Assembly (NCBI RefSeq): GCF_040676675.1
Contig: NZ_JBFAPK010000026.1
Span: forward strand, 58,100-122,099
Origin: JBFAPK01 sp040676675
GTDB lineage: Bacteria; Actinomycetota; Actinomycetes; Mycobacteriales; Micromonosporaceae
Reading direction: 5' to 3'
DNA length: 64,000 bases
In this document: piece after piece, positions 23,857-33,468 of the stretch
Numbering within the stretch: position 1 is the stretch's first letter
Layout: every line of letters starts with the position of its first letter
Notes under the pieces: generated by a model
What the model was told of the DNA's origin: nothing
Seen by the model: only the letters and a program-made list of their open reading frames with translations
The model's database searches: none
Program-made: the position numbers and the translations under genes

Positions 23857-23912
23857 TCGAACGCTGTGCGAGATTCTCGAACACTGTACCAGCGATCTCG
23901 AACGCCGTACGA
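23857..23912. promoter_or_regulatory. Three TetR-type operator repeats
   Basis: TCGAACGCTGT (23857), TCGAACACTGT (23877) and TCGAACGCCGT (23898) recur at 20-21 bp. The third extends to TCGAACGCCGTACGA, a near-perfect palindrome (12 of 15 positions symmetric). The sites cover the whole divergent promoter, consistent with cooperative repression of pump and regulator. Confidence 0.65.
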
Positions 23913-23947
23913 TGATCGGTAGACTGGGGGTGTCGAAGGGACATCAC

Positions 23948-24685
23948 ATGCCGTCGAAGCCGGAGATCACCGACTCGGTCTGGCTCCGCCCGCCCCGGAA
24001 CCGGGGCGAGCAGCCCGCCCTCAGCCGGGAGCAGATCGTCCGCGCCGCGATCGAACTGCTGGACGCCGAGGGGCCCGCCGGGCTGAGCATGCGTCGGCTC
24101 GGCACCCGCCTGGGCTCCGGCGCCACCTCCGTCTACTGGTATGTGGCGAACAAGGACGAGCTGCTCGAACTCGCGGTTGACGAGGTGATGGGCGAGGTCT
24201 ACGTACCCGAGCCCGGGGACACGGGTTGGCGGGTCGGCGCCTCGATCTTCATCACCGGGATGCGTGCGATGCTGCTGCGGCATCCGTGGGTGCTCGGCCT
24301 GCTCGGGGTGCGGCCGAACCTCGGCCCGAACGCCATGCGCATGGGGGAGCGGACCATCGCCCTGCTCTCCGCGTCCGGCTTCTCCCCGATGGAGATCGCA
24401 CACGCCAGCTCGCTGCTGATGTCGCACGCCATCGGCTCGGCGACGATGGTGTCGGCGGCGCTCCACCGTACGAGGGAGTCGGGGCTCTCGATCGAGCAGC
24501 AGATGGAGCAGTTGAAGCCGTACCTCGACCGGGTCGCCGCCGAACACCCGCACTACGACCGGTGGCGGCAGGAGGTCGGCCCGTCGACCAGCGACCCCGA
24601 GCGGGTCTGGGAGGAGAGCTTCACCTTCGGGCTGGAGCGGCTGCTCGACGGCCTGGATTCGTGGCTCGCCCGCCGGGAGCGCTGA
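23948..24685 (+). CDS. TetR-family repressor of the adjacent efflux pump
   Basis: 245 aa from ATG 23948 (GAAGGGA upstream); the longer in-frame extension runs through the operators and is rejected. The N-terminal HTH is LSREQIVRAAIELLDAEGPAGLSMRRLGTRLGSGATSVYWYVANKDELLE. The C-terminal domain resembles TetR_C_1 (tetracyclin-repressor type) with a long helical ligand pocket. It probably releases the three upstream operators on binding the pump substrate. Confidence 0.9.
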   Translation: MPSKPEITDSVWLRPPRNRGEQPALSREQIVRAAIELLDAEGPAGLSMRRLGTRLGSGATSVYWYVANKDELLELAVDEVMGEVYVPEPGDTGWRVGASIFITGMRAMLLRHPWVLGLLGVRPNLGPNAMRMGERTIALLSASGFSPMEIAHASSLLMSHAIGSATMVSAALHRTRESGLSIEQQMEQLKPYLDRVAAEHPHYDRWRQEVGPSTSDPERVWEESFTFGLERLLDGLDSWLARRER

Positions 24686-24858
24686 CCCGCCGACGACCGG
24701 CGGAACGGGGGCACCGTCGGCGCTGAGGTGCCGGCGGAACCGGGCGGGTGCCGACCGGCAGAACCGGCAGGTTCCCGACGACGCCGCAACCGGCCCGCCA
24801 CCCGGGGCGTGTAGCCCGTAGCGCGCGGATGACGCGCGGTGACGCTACGGGGGGGCAC

Positions 24859-26319
24859 GTGGAGACGTCGACGCGACCGGGGCCGGAGGCCACGCCCGGT
24901 GACCCGTCCACGCCGGCGGGCGGCACCACGTTGCCGGCGCACCTGGCGCTGCTGGTCGTCGCGCTCGCCGCCGGTGTCGTGGCCCAGGGCGGCTACTACC
25001 CGGCCGGGCGGATCCTGGTCACCGGGCTGGTGGCGGTCGCCTTCGCGGTCGGCTGGTGGTCCCGCCGCGGGCCGGCCCTGACCTCGGCGCAGCTCCTGGT
25101 CGCCGGGGCGGCCGGGGCGCTGGCGGTCTGGATCCTCGTGCGGGCGGTCCCGGCCGGCGGGTACCCGGTCGCCCTCGGCGCGGCGGCCACCTGCGGCTGC
25201 GTCGCGGCCGTGGTCCTGCTCCTGGCCCGGACCGGTCCGGCCGAGCGCGAGGCGGTCGCCTTCGCCGCGCTCGGCCTGGGCGCGCTGGTCGCGCTCACCG
25301 CGTGGTGGGGCGTCGCGGGCCGGTCGCCCCGGTTCGCCGTACTGGTCGAGGGCCGGCTCTGGCGGGGCGCCGCCACGCTGACCTACCCCAACGCGGCGGC
25401 GGCGCTGCTGGTGCCGCTCGCGTTGCTCGCCGTCGCGCTGCTGGTGGCGCGGGCCCGGCCGGTGCCGCTCGCCGGGGTCGGCTACGTACTGCTGGTCGGG
25501 GTGGGTGCCGCGCTGAGTCGCGCCGGCGTCATCGCGCTGCTGGCGGGGCTCGTCGTGCTCGCGCCGCTCGCCGGCGTACGGGCGACCCTGACCCGGGCGG
25601 CGCCGCCGATCCTCGGCGCCGGTATCGCGGTCGTGGCGCTGCTGCCGTCGGTGCCCGGCACCGCGCAGCCGCGTACCGGTCTGGCGGTGCTCGGCCTGCT
25701 GGCCGGCGCGCTCGTCGCGGTCGGGCCGTTCCTGCTGGCGCGCCACCTGCCGGCCGGGCCGGGTGCCCGGGCCGGTCGGGCGGTCGCCGTGGCGACCGCG
25801 GTGGCGCTGCCGCTGCTCGGCGTGGCCGCGATCCTGGCCACCGTGGACGGAGACGCGCTGCGTACCGTGCTCGCGAGCCGGGGAAACCTCGCCTCCTCGG
25901 GGCGCAGCGGCGCGGCCGGGGCCGCACTGCGGCTGGTGGCCGCGCAGCCGGTCGTCGGTACCGGGGTGGGCCAGGCGCGCTTCCTCTGGCTGACCCCGGA
26001 CGGCAACGGGCAACTCGCCCGGTACGCCCACAACGAGTACCTCCAGGTCCTCGTCGACCTCGGCGCGGTCGGGTTCGCCCTGTTGCTGGCCCTGTTCACG
26101 GCGCTGGCGCTGACCGTACGCCGGGGTCGCGCCGCCGGGCACCGGCCGGGCATCCGGGCCGGAGCGATCGCCGCGCTGGCGGCCCTGGCCGTGCACAGCG
26201 GCTTCGACTTCCTGTGGCACATAGCGGTCCTACCGCTGGCCGCGGGCCTGCTCGTCGGGCTCGCCGGTCCCGCCATCAGCGAAGAACCAACCATCCAACG
26301 GGAGAAGGAGCAGCAATGA
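24859..26319 (+). CDS. O-antigen ligase/polymerase-like (Wzy_C) membrane protein
   Basis: 486 aa from GTG 24859 with ACGGGGGGGC upstream. About 10-12 hydrophobic segments are present, with a large loop and the family signature RYAHNEYLQVLVDLGAVGFALLLAL near residue 390. WaaL/Wzy-type proteins transfer or polymerise glycans on the outer face of the membrane; in actinomycetes such proteins are linked to cell-wall glycans or exopolysaccharide. No glycosyltransferases adjoin it. Its stop overlaps the next start (ATGA), so it is coupled to a secreted 150-aa protein, an unusual pairing. Confidence 0.8.
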   Translation: METSTRPGPEATPGDPSTPAGGTTLPAHLALLVVALAAGVVAQGGYYPAGRILVTGLVAVAFAVGWWSRRGPALTSAQLLVAGAAGALAVWILVRAVPAGGYPVALGAAATCGCVAAVVLLLARTGPAEREAVAFAALGLGALVALTAWWGVAGRSPRFAVLVEGRLWRGAATLTYPNAAAALLVPLALLAVALLVARARPVPLAGVGYVLLVGVGAALSRAGVIALLAGLVVLAPLAGVRATLTRAAPPILGAGIAVVALLPSVPGTAQPRTGLAVLGLLAGALVAVGPFLLARHLPAGPGARAGRAVAVATAVALPLLGVAAILATVDGDALRTVLASRGNLASSGRSGAAGAALRLVAAQPVVGTGVGQARFLWLTPDGNGQLARYAHNEYLQVLVDLGAVGFALLLALFTALALTVRRGRAAGHRPGIRAGAIAALAALAVHSGFDFLWHIAVLPLAAGLLVGLAGPAISEEPTIQREKEQQ

Positions 26320-26768
26320 ACGTACGTCTGTCCAAGGCGGGCGCGGTGGCGGTGAGCGCGATCGGCGTCGGTGCCGCCCTCGCGTTCGCCCTGCCGGCGG
26401 GTGCCGCCGTCAGCGTGCAGTCGGAGTCGCCGTCGATCGCCGTGCTGAAGCTCGGCGACCAGGCCCGGCTCGACGCCAACGGCGCCGTGGTGTTCGCCCC
26501 GATCACCCTCGCCTGCACGCCCGGCTCCAGCACCCTCGTCGGGGTCCGGGTGACCCAGGCGGTAGGGGGCGGCGACATCGCCCAGGGATCGACGGTCCGC
26601 GAGGTCGAGGAGTGCCGCGGGAAGAACCAGCGGATCCAGCTGGCGGTCAGCCCGTCGCAGAAGGCCTTCCGCAAGGGGATCGCGTTCGGTTCGGCGTACC
26701 TGGACGTCTGCGACCACCGCGGGTGCCGGACGGTGTGGGACGAGCACAACATCCAGATCGTCAAGTAG
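26316..26768 (+). CDS. Secreted small protein, unknown function
   Basis: 150 aa. GGAGAAGGAG is followed by ATG 26316 overlapping the previous stop by 4 bp. A Sec signal peptide (VAVSAIGVGAALAFALPAGAAV) is followed by a predicted all-beta domain with four cysteines (LACTPG, EECRGK, VCDHRGC), enough for two disulfides. It is coupled to the O-antigen-ligase-like protein and could assist or be decorated by it (inference). No family was recognised. Confidence 0.75.
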   Translation: MNVRLSKAGAVAVSAIGVGAALAFALPAGAAVSVQSESPSIAVLKLGDQARLDANGAVVFAPITLACTPGSSTLVGVRVTQAVGGGDIAQGSTVREVEECRGKNQRIQLAVSPSQKAFRKGIAFGSAYLDVCDHRGCRTVWDEHNIQIVK

Positions 26769-26837
26769 TCGCCGCGCCGGCCCGGACCGACGACGGGACG
26801 GACCGGTCCGGCGGCACGGGGGCGACGACGGGGGCGG

Positions 26838-26876
26838 GGCGCCCCGGGACCGCAACGGAGGGGGTCCCGGGGCGCC
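26838..26876. terminator. Bidirectional hairpin terminator
   Basis: 14-bp perfect stem GGCGCCCCGGGACC with an 11-nt loop lies between convergent genes ending at 26768 and 26928. Confidence 0.7.
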
Positions 26877-26927
26877 TCGGCGTGGCCGGGGCGGCCCGGC
26901 CCGGCCCATCGCGCGGGGGACCGGCGG

Positions 26928-27896
26928 TCAGGCCCCGCAGAGTTCGGCGAAGCGCCGCGCGTCGATGTTGCCGCCCGAGACGATCAGGCCGATCCGGGCC
27001 GGCACCGGGTCGAGCCGGCCGGCCAGGAGCGCGGCCAGCGCGGTGGCGCCGCTCGGCTCGATGACGATCTTCAGCCGCTCGAAGGCCCAGCGCATGGCGG
27101 CGCGGATCTCGTCGTCGTCGACCAGGGCGATCTCGTCGACCAGGCGTTGGTTGACGGAGAACGTCAGCGCGCCGGGGATCTCGGCGGCCTGCCCGTCGGC
27201 GATCGTACGCGGCACCGGGATGCTCACCCGGTGTCCCGCCGCGAGCGAGCGCCGAGTGTCGTCGCCCGTCTCCGGCTCCACGCCGATCATCCGGATCCTC
27301 GGCAGCAGCCCCTTCGCGGCGGTGGCGCTGCCGGCCATCAGCCCGCCGCCGCCGACCGGTACCACCAGCGCCTCGAGGTCGCCGACCTCCTCCAGCAGCT
27401 CCAGCGCCGCGGTGCCCTGCCCGGCGATGACATGCGGGTGCTCGTACGGGGGGATCAGCGCCAGACCGCGGTCCCGGGCCAGCGCCTCGCCCAGGGCGAC
27501 GCGGTCCCCGGTGTAGCGGTCGTACGTGACGATCTCGGCGCCGTAGCCCACGGCCGCGGCCCGCTTCGAGTCCGGGGTGTCCTCGGGCATCAGGATCACC
27601 GCGCTGCTGCCCAACTCCCGCGCGGCCAGGGCGACGGCCTGCGCGTGGTTGCCGGAGGAGTACGCGGCGATGCCCTTGGCCAACTGCTCCGGCGAGAGCC
27701 GCGAGACGGCGTTGTAGGCGCCGCGGAACTTGAAGGCCCCCACCCGCTGGAAGTTCTCGCACTTGAGGAAGACCGCGGCGCCGACCCGGTCGTCCAGCGT
27801 GCGGGACCGCAGCACCGGGGTGCGGTTCGCGATGCCGTCGATCCGCGCGGCGGCGTCGCGGACGTCGGCCAGGCCGACCGGTGGCGTGCTCGTCAC
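26928..27896 (-). CDS. PLP-dependent threonine/serine ammonia-lyase family
   Basis: 322 aa from GTG 27896 (GGAGGG upstream). The fold-type II PLP motif has the Schiff-base lysine in FQRVGAFKFRGAYNA, the substrate loop SSGNHAQAVALAA, the phosphate-binding VGGGGLMAGS and SGGN near the C terminus. It lacks the ACT regulatory domain of biosynthetic IlvA, so it fits catabolic threonine dehydratase, serine racemase or threo-3-hydroxyaspartate ammonia-lyase; these cannot be separated by eye. It is monocistronic, with a hairpin terminator downstream. Confidence 0.88.
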   Translation of the reverse strand: MTSTPPVGLADVRDAAARIDGIANRTPVLRSRTLDDRVGAAVFLKCENFQRVGAFKFRGAYNAVSRLSPEQLAKGIAAYSSGNHAQAVALAARELGSSAVILMPEDTPDSKRAAAVGYGAEIVTYDRYTGDRVALGEALARDRGLALIPPYEHPHVIAGQGTAALELLEEVGDLEALVVPVGGGGLMAGSATAAKGLLPRIRMIGVEPETGDDTRRSLAAGHRVSIPVPRTIADGQAAEIPGALTFSVNQRLVDEIALVDDDEIRAAMRWAFERLKIVIEPSGATALAALLAGRLDPVPARIGLIVSGGNIDARRFAELCGA

Positions 27897-28116
27897 GATC
27901 GCGCTCCCTCCGCACGGTTCGGACGCCGACGCCGGGTCGACGAGCCGCCGGGGTGGACAACCGGTCCACGCGCTGGACTGCCGGTGGCGAACCGTGCCGG
28001 ATGCTACACCCTGGCCGGGACCGACCACCCGGTCGACGGACAGGCATCGCAGGGGTTCGGACAACGTACCGTGCGGGCCTCGACCTCGTCGCCGCCCGGG
28101 ACGCATCCTGGCGGGC

Positions 28117-28692
28117 GTGAACCCCTCGACATCACCCACCGTGGCAACCGGCGGGCCGTCCCTCTGGCAGGCCCTCCGGCGCCGCTGGCCCGCCGCGCTC
28201 GGGCTGGCTGCCGCCGTCGTCGTGCTGGCCACCGGCGCGGACCGCGAGACCCTCGCGATCGTGGTCGGCGTGGCCACGCTCTGCTATCTCGCGGCGGCGG
28301 TATCGGGCCGGCGGTGGATGGCCTGGGTGGCGGTCCTCGGCGCGAGCGTGGTGGTGGCGGCCAGCGAGGTGACGGGTCTGCCCTGGTGGATCGGCATGGG
28401 CGCGGTCGCGCTCGGGCTGGTCGTCGTGGGGCTGCTCACCCGCGTACCGCTGGCCACGCTCGGCGCCCAGACGGCCGCGCTGCTCGGGTACGGCGGGCTC
28501 GCCGTGGTCGCGCTGTACCTCGCCCCGCAGGCCGGGCCGGTGCTGGCGGGGCTGGTGCTGGCCGGTCACGGCGTCTGGGACCTGGTCCACTATCGGCGCG
28601 ACCGGGTGGTGTCCCGCTCGCTCGCGGAGTTCTGCATGCTGCTGGACGTGCCGCTGGGGCTCGGCTTCGTCGTCCTCGGTGCCGCGCTCTGA
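28117..28692 (+). CDS. Multi-pass integral membrane protein, unknown
   Basis: 191 aa from GTG 28117. About six hydrophobic segments span nearly the whole length, ending in GVWDLVHYRRDRVVSRSLAEFCMLLDVPLG. No transporter or enzyme motif is evident. The 3' end overlaps the tail of the convergent EamA gene by 103 bp. Confidence 0.7.
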   Translation: MNPSTSPTVATGGPSLWQALRRRWPAALGLAAAVVVLATGADRETLAIVVGVATLCYLAAAVSGRRWMAWVAVLGASVVVAASEVTGLPWWIGMGAVALGLVVVGLLTRVPLATLGAQTAALLGYGGLAVVALYLAPQAGPVLAGLVLAGHGVWDLVHYRRDRVVSRSLAEFCMLLDVPLGLGFVVLGAAL

Positions 28693-29639
28693 CCGGCCGC
28701 ACCGCCCGCGCCGTCGAGCGGCGGACCGGCCTGGCGGGGTGTGCCCGACCCGGTCGCGGTCGTCCGGTCGCGGGCCCCCGCGACGCCCCAGACGGCCCCG
28801 GCCAGCACCACCGCGCCGCCCAGCACCTGCGTCGGCGTCATGCTCTCCCGCAGCAGTAGCCAGGCCGCGACGATACTGACGACCGGCTCGACCATGCTCA
28901 TGATCGAGGCACGGGTCGGTCCGATCACGCGCATGCCCGCGAAGAAGGCGCCGATCGCCACCACGGTCGAGACGGCGGCGACGCCGAGGACGGGCAGCCA
29001 GGCGCTGGCCGCGAAGTCGAACCGGAGGGCGCCGGTACCCGTACCGGCCAGCGCGAACGACGTACCGGCGAAGAGCGCCACGAAGGCGCTGGTGCCCAGC
29101 GGCGGCAACCCCGCCGACCCGCGGTCGCCCACCACGATGTAGACCGCGTAGACCACGGCCGCGCCGACCGCGTACAGCACGCCGACGAGGCTGAGCGCGG
29201 CGGTGGGGCGACCCACCACGAGGGCCATGCCGACCAGGGACAGGGCGATCGCGCCCACGCCGGCCAGCGGCGGCCGGTGCCGCCCGACGGCGCTCGACAG
29301 CAGCAGCACGAACGCCGGGTACAGGTAGAGCAGCAGCACGGCGAGCGCCGGTGAGATGTGCCGTACGGCCGAGAAGTACAGCAGCGACTGCGTGGCGTAG
29401 AGCACGCCGCCGAGCAGCACCAGCGCGCCGAGCTGCCGGGCGCCGCCGGGTCGCGGCAGCCGCCGTCGGGCGGCGAGGTAGCCGAAGAGCAGGGCGGCGG
29501 CGAGCGCGAACCGCAGCAGGAGCAGGGTCGGGACGTTGACGCCGGCCGAGTAGGCGTACCGGGCGAAGATCGGCATCAAGCCGAAGCCCGCCGCGGAGAC
29601 GACCACCAGCGCGCTGCCGCGCAGGGCGGGACGGCCCAT
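28590..29639 (-). CDS. EamA-family (DMT) metabolite exporter
   Basis: 349 aa from ATG 29639 (CAGGAGGATCCG upstream). Ten predicted transmembrane helices form two EamA halves (GFGLMPIFARYAYSAG near the start, the second half from about 150 with GPTRASIMSMVEPVVSIVAAWLL). The family exports amino acids and other metabolites. A hydrophilic C-terminal tail of about 45 residues (low complexity) is unusual and lies in the 103-bp overlap with the convergent membrane-protein gene. Confidence 0.88.
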   Translation of the reverse strand: MGRPALRGSALVVVSAAGFGLMPIFARYAYSAGVNVPTLLLLRFALAAALLFGYLAARRRLPRPGGARQLGALVLLGGVLYATQSLLYFSAVRHISPALAVLLLYLYPAFVLLLSSAVGRHRPPLAGVGAIALSLVGMALVVGRPTAALSLVGVLYAVGAAVVYAVYIVVGDRGSAGLPPLGTSAFVALFAGTSFALAGTGTGALRFDFAASAWLPVLGVAAVSTVVAIGAFFAGMRVIGPTRASIMSMVEPVVSIVAAWLLLRESMTPTQVLGGAVVLAGAVWGVAGARDRTTATGSGTPRQAGPPLDGAGGAAGQSAAPRTTKPSPSGTSSSMQNSASERDTTRSRR

Positions 29640-29925
29640 CGGATCCTCCTGTCGCGGCGACGCTGCGACGGCTTCCCCGGCCGCGTGGGGGAGGCGCCGG
29701 TCCCGCGCGGGCGTACCTCCGGCGAACCCCCCACCGGAGCGGTCCGACGGGCAGCGGGTCCGACGGACAGTGGTCGTCGGAGGGTGGGACCTTACCCGGT
29801 CGGAGAGCATAGCCCGGCACCGCCGCGGTCCGGACCGTGATTTCCCGGGGACCCGGTATCGAAGATTTCCTACATCATAGTCCATAATATTGAAGTATTC
29901 CTACGCTTCTTTACGGGGAGGACGC

Positions 29926-32900
29926 ATGGGTCGAGGAAGAGGGCGGCTCGCGCTGCTCTGCGCCGCCGGTCTCGGCGCCGCGCTGCTCGTGGCGCCGCCG
30001 GCCGGCGCGCAGGCCGCGCGGACGACGGCGGGCGCCGGGACGGCCGCCGGCACACAGCCGGCGCGGACGACGGCGGGCGCCGGGACGGCCGCCGGCACAC
30101 AGCCGGCGCGGACGGCGGCGGGCGGGCCGGCCGCCGCGCCGGCGGGTCGTACCGTGACGCTGGTCAGCGGCGATCGCGTGCGGGTGGGCGACGACGGGCG
30201 GGCCAGCGTGGAGCGGCAGCCGGGGCGCGAGCACGTGCGGTTCGTGTCGTACCGCGACGAGGCCCGGCACCTGCACGTGATCCCCTCCGACGCGCTGCCG
30301 CTGCTGCGGGCCGGGCGGCTCGACCCCCGGCTCTTCGACGTCACGGCCCTGCGCGACTTCGGGTACGACGACGGCCGGGCCGACCTGCCGCTGATCGTCA
30401 CGTACGAGGGGAGCGCCGCGCGGACGTCGGCCCGCTCGACCCTGGCGGGCGCCGCGGTGAGCCGGGAACTGCCGGCGGTGGACGCGCTCGCGGTACGCGC
30501 GCCGAAGTCGCAGACCGCCTCGCTCTGGCGCGGCCTCACCGGCGGTGGCACCGCGACCCGGAGTCTGAGCGGCGGCGTCGCGAAGGTCTGGCTGGACGGG
30601 CTGCGCGAGCCGACGCTCGACGTCAGCGTGCCGCAGATCGGCGCGCCCGCGGCCTGGCAGGCCGGATACGACGGCACCGGCGTACGGGTGGCGGTGCTGG
30701 ACACCGGCGTCGACGCCACCCACCCGGACCTGGCCGGCAGGGTGCTCGCCGCGCGGAACTTCACCGAGGGCGCCGAGGACGACCGGGACCTGGTCGGGCA
30801 CGGCACCCACGTCGCCTCCACCATCGCCGGCAGCGGCGCGGCGTCACAGGGCCGGTACCGGGGCGTCGCGCCCGGCGCCCGGCTGCTGGACGGCAAGGTG
30901 TGCGTGGACGGCGGCTGCGCCGACTCGTGGATCCTCGCGGGAATGGAGTGGGCCGCCGCCGAGCAGCGCGCCCCGATCGTCAACATGAGCCTGGGCGGGC
31001 CCGACACGCCGGGTACGGACCTGCTGGAGGAGGCGGTGCGGCGCCTCGGCGACCGGTACGGCACCCTCTTCGTCATCGCGGCCGGCAACGACGGCGGCGA
31101 GGCGGCGGTCAACTCCCCGGCGAGCGCCGACGCGGCGCTGGCCGTCGCGGCGGTGGACGCCGACGACCGGCTGGCCGACTTCTCCAACCGCGGCCCGCGC
31201 GGCGACGACGGGGCGCTCAAGCCGGACATCTCCGCTCCCGGCGTCGACATCACGGCGGCCAACAGCAAGGACGGGCAGCTCGGCGAGCCGGGCGAGGCGT
31301 ACACCACGCTCTCCGGTACGTCGATGGCCACCCCGCACGTGGCCGGAGCGGCGGCGCTGCTCGCCCAGCGTCACCCGGACTGGTCCGGGGCCTCGCTCAA
31401 GTCCACGCTGATGGGCTCGGCCAAGCCCACCGACCCCGTCGACCTGCTCGGCCAGGGCGCGGGCCGGGTCGACGTGGCCGCGGCGATCGGCCGGAGCGTC
31501 ACCGCCGCCCCGGCCAGCGTCAGCTTCCCCCTCCAGGAGTGGCCGCACGACGACGACGCCCCCGTGACCAGGACCGTCACCTACCACAACCACGGCGGCG
31601 CGGACGTGACGCTCGCCCTGTCGTGGCAGGCGACCGGCCCGGACGGCGAGCCGGCGCCCGCCGGCATGTTCACTGTGGACCGGCAGACCGTCGCCGTGCC
31701 CGCCGGTGGCGACGCGACGGTCCGGCTCACCGTCGACACGAGGGCCGGGGCGCCGTTCGGCCGCTTCGGCGGATACCTGACGGCGTCCGGCGGCGGGCAG
31801 GTGGTGCGAACCCCGTTCGGGGTGGAGAACGAGTCCGAGCGGTACCCGCTCACCCTGGTCCACACCGCGCGCTCCGGTGCGCCGGCGACGGAGTACAGCG
31901 ACATCGTCTTCCGGCTCGACGCGTTCAACTCCTACCCACTGGGCGGCAACGCCGACGGCGTCGAGGAGATCCGGCTGCCCAAGGGGCGTTACGCGGTCTT
32001 CTCGGCCATCTTCGAGGGGCAGGACGAGGAGCTGACCTCCACCCTGCTCGCCCAGCCGCGGCTCGACCTGACCGGGGCGCAGACCGTGGCCCTGGACGCC
32101 CGGCTGGCGAAGCCCGTGAACGTCACCGTCACCGGCCCGGCCGCCCGCGGCGTCTGGGGCGAGTTCAGCGCCCGCACCCGGGCGGCCGACCTGCCGGGCG
32201 TCTCGCTGGAGATGAACATGGGCAGCCTCTCCGGCTTCGACCGCGCGTACACCGGGCGGGTCGGCCCGGACCAGGCCGTGGACGACTTCTCCGCCAAGAT
32301 CAGCGGGGTGCTGGCCCAGCCGAACCCCGACGGCAGCCTCGACGGCAGCCCGTTCGCCTACCACCTCGCCTGGTTCCGCGACGGGCGGATGTTCGACGGG
32401 CTCGACCGCCATCTCAGCCCCGCGAACCTCGCCACGGTCCGCGAGAGCTACGCCGCGCAGGGCACCGGCACCGTCGGTACGACGACGGCGGTCGCGACGG
32501 CGGCCGGCCTGGACGGCAACTTCACCACCGTCGTCCTGCCGATCCCCCTGCCGTTCACGCGGACCGAGTACTTCAACACCGACGGCGGGATCCGGTGGAG
32601 CCGGATCCTCCAGGAGGGGCTGCCGGCGACCGGCCTGCCCCGGATCCAGACCACGGTCGAGCAGCCCGACGTGGCGTACCGGGCCGGGCAGGGCTACGAC
32701 GAGCGGTGGAACCGGGGCGTCTTCGGGCCCTCCCTCGCCGCCCCGACCAGCCCGTCGGCGTGGGTGAGCCGGCGCGGCGACACGATCCACGCGGCGCCGC
32801 CGCTCTTCAGCGACGGCTCGGGACGGCTCGTCTCCGGCCGGGTGTCGAACCCGCACATCGCCCTCTACCGGGACGGCAAGCCGCTCGCCGAGGCCGCCGC

Positions 32901-33381
32901 GCTGAGCGGCGATTTCACCGTGCCGGCCGACGACGCGAGCTACCGGCTCCAGCTGGACACCGAGCGGGTGGCGCCGTTCGCCCTCACCACCCGGCAGAGC
33001 GTGGCGTGGACGTTCCGTTCGGCGCACGTCGCCGGCGACCAGCCGGTCCGGCTGCCGCTGTCGGTGGTGCGCTTCACGCCGACGCTGGACGAGCGCAACG
33101 GCGCGCCGGCGGGCGTGACGTACCGGGTACCGATCAGCGTCGGAACCCAGCCCGGCTCGGCGGCGGGCACCCCGCAACGCCCGACCGTCCAGGTCTCCTT
33201 CGACGACGGCCAGACGTGGCGGGCGACGCCGGTGCTCGGCGAGACGGGCAACTGGTACGCGATGGTCCCGCACCCCGCCGCCGACGGGTACGTCTCGCTG
33301 CGGGCCAAGGCGGCCGACAGCGCCGGCAACGCGGTGGAGCAGACCATCATCCGGGCCTACCGGATCACCGCCGGCGGCTGA
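29926..33381 (+). CDS. Large secreted S8 subtilisin-like serine peptidase
   Basis: 1151 aa from ATG 29926 (GGGGAGG upstream). A signal peptide is followed by a tandemly repeated Ala/Thr/Gly linker and an inhibitor-like prosegment (RTVTLVSGDRVRVGDDGR). The catalytic triad is Asp259 (VAVLDTGVD), His292 (GHGTHVAS) and Ser466 (SGTSMATPHVAG). About 600 residues of beta-rich C-terminal domains follow. This is a typical actinomycete extracellular protease; the substrate is unknown. The promoter region 29865-29915 is strikingly AT-rich for this genome, and the gene ends at a strong hairpin. Confidence 0.93.
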   Translation: MGRGRGRLALLCAAGLGAALLVAPPAGAQAARTTAGAGTAAGTQPARTTAGAGTAAGTQPARTAAGGPAAAPAGRTVTLVSGDRVRVGDDGRASVERQPGREHVRFVSYRDEARHLHVIPSDALPLLRAGRLDPRLFDVTALRDFGYDDGRADLPLIVTYEGSAARTSARSTLAGAAVSRELPAVDALAVRAPKSQTASLWRGLTGGGTATRSLSGGVAKVWLDGLREPTLDVSVPQIGAPAAWQAGYDGTGVRVAVLDTGVDATHPDLAGRVLAARNFTEGAEDDRDLVGHGTHVASTIAGSGAASQGRYRGVAPGARLLDGKVCVDGGCADSWILAGMEWAAAEQRAPIVNMSLGGPDTPGTDLLEEAVRRLGDRYGTLFVIAAGNDGGEAAVNSPASADAALAVAAVDADDRLADFSNRGPRGDDGALKPDISAPGVDITAANSKDGQLGEPGEAYTTLSGTSMATPHVAGAAALLAQRHPDWSGASLKSTLMGSAKPTDPVDLLGQGAGRVDVAAAIGRSVTAAPASVSFPLQEWPHDDDAPVTRTVTYHNHGGADVTLALSWQATGPDGEPAPAGMFTVDRQTVAVPAGGDATVRLTVDTRAGAPFGRFGGYLTASGGGQVVRTPFGVENESERYPLTLVHTARSGAPATEYSDIVFRLDAFNSYPLGGNADGVEEIRLPKGRYAVFSAIFEGQDEELTSTLLAQPRLDLTGAQTVALDARLAKPVNVTVTGPAARGVWGEFSARTRAADLPGVSLEMNMGSLSGFDRAYTGRVGPDQAVDDFSAKISGVLAQPNPDGSLDGSPFAYHLAWFRDGRMFDGLDRHLSPANLATVRESYAAQGTGTVGTTTAVATAAGLDGNFTTVVLPIPLPFTRTEYFNTDGGIRWSRILQEGLPATGLPRIQTTVEQPDVAYRAGQGYDERWNRGVFGPSLAAPTSPSAWVSRRGDTIHAAPPLFSDGSGRLVSGRVSNPHIALYRDGKPLAEAAALSGDFTVPADDASYRLQLDTERVAPFALTTRQSVAWTFRSAHVAGDQPVRLPLSVVRFTPTLDERNGAPAGVTYRVPISVGTQPGSAAGTPQRPTVQVSFDDGQTWRATPVLGETGNWYAMVPHPAADGYVSLRAKAADSAGNAVEQTIIRAYRITAGG
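30016..30123 (+). repeat. 45-bp in-frame tandem repeat in subtilisin propeptide
   Basis: Two identical 45-bp units (30016-30060, 30061-30105) and a partial third encode ARTTAGAGTAAGTQP. Exact nucleotide identity implies recent expansion of the linker after the signal peptide. Confidence 0.85.
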
Positions 33382-33399
33382 GCCCGCCGGAACGGACGC

Positions 33400-33429
33400 G
33401 GGGCCGGCGTACGCACGTACGCCGGCCCC
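33400..33429. terminator. Bidirectional terminator
   Basis: 13-bp perfect stem GGGGCCGGCGTAC with a 4-nt GCAC loop lies between the convergent subtilisin (ends 33381) and OmpA-like gene (ends 33469). Confidence 0.8.
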
Positions 33430-33468
33430 GTACCCTCGACGGGTTCGCGGGCGAGCCGACGGCCCGGG

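Noticed and set aside
26928..27896. Biosynthetic threonine deaminase IlvA
   Set aside because: The C-terminal ACT regulatory domain is missing, so only the family-level assignment is kept.
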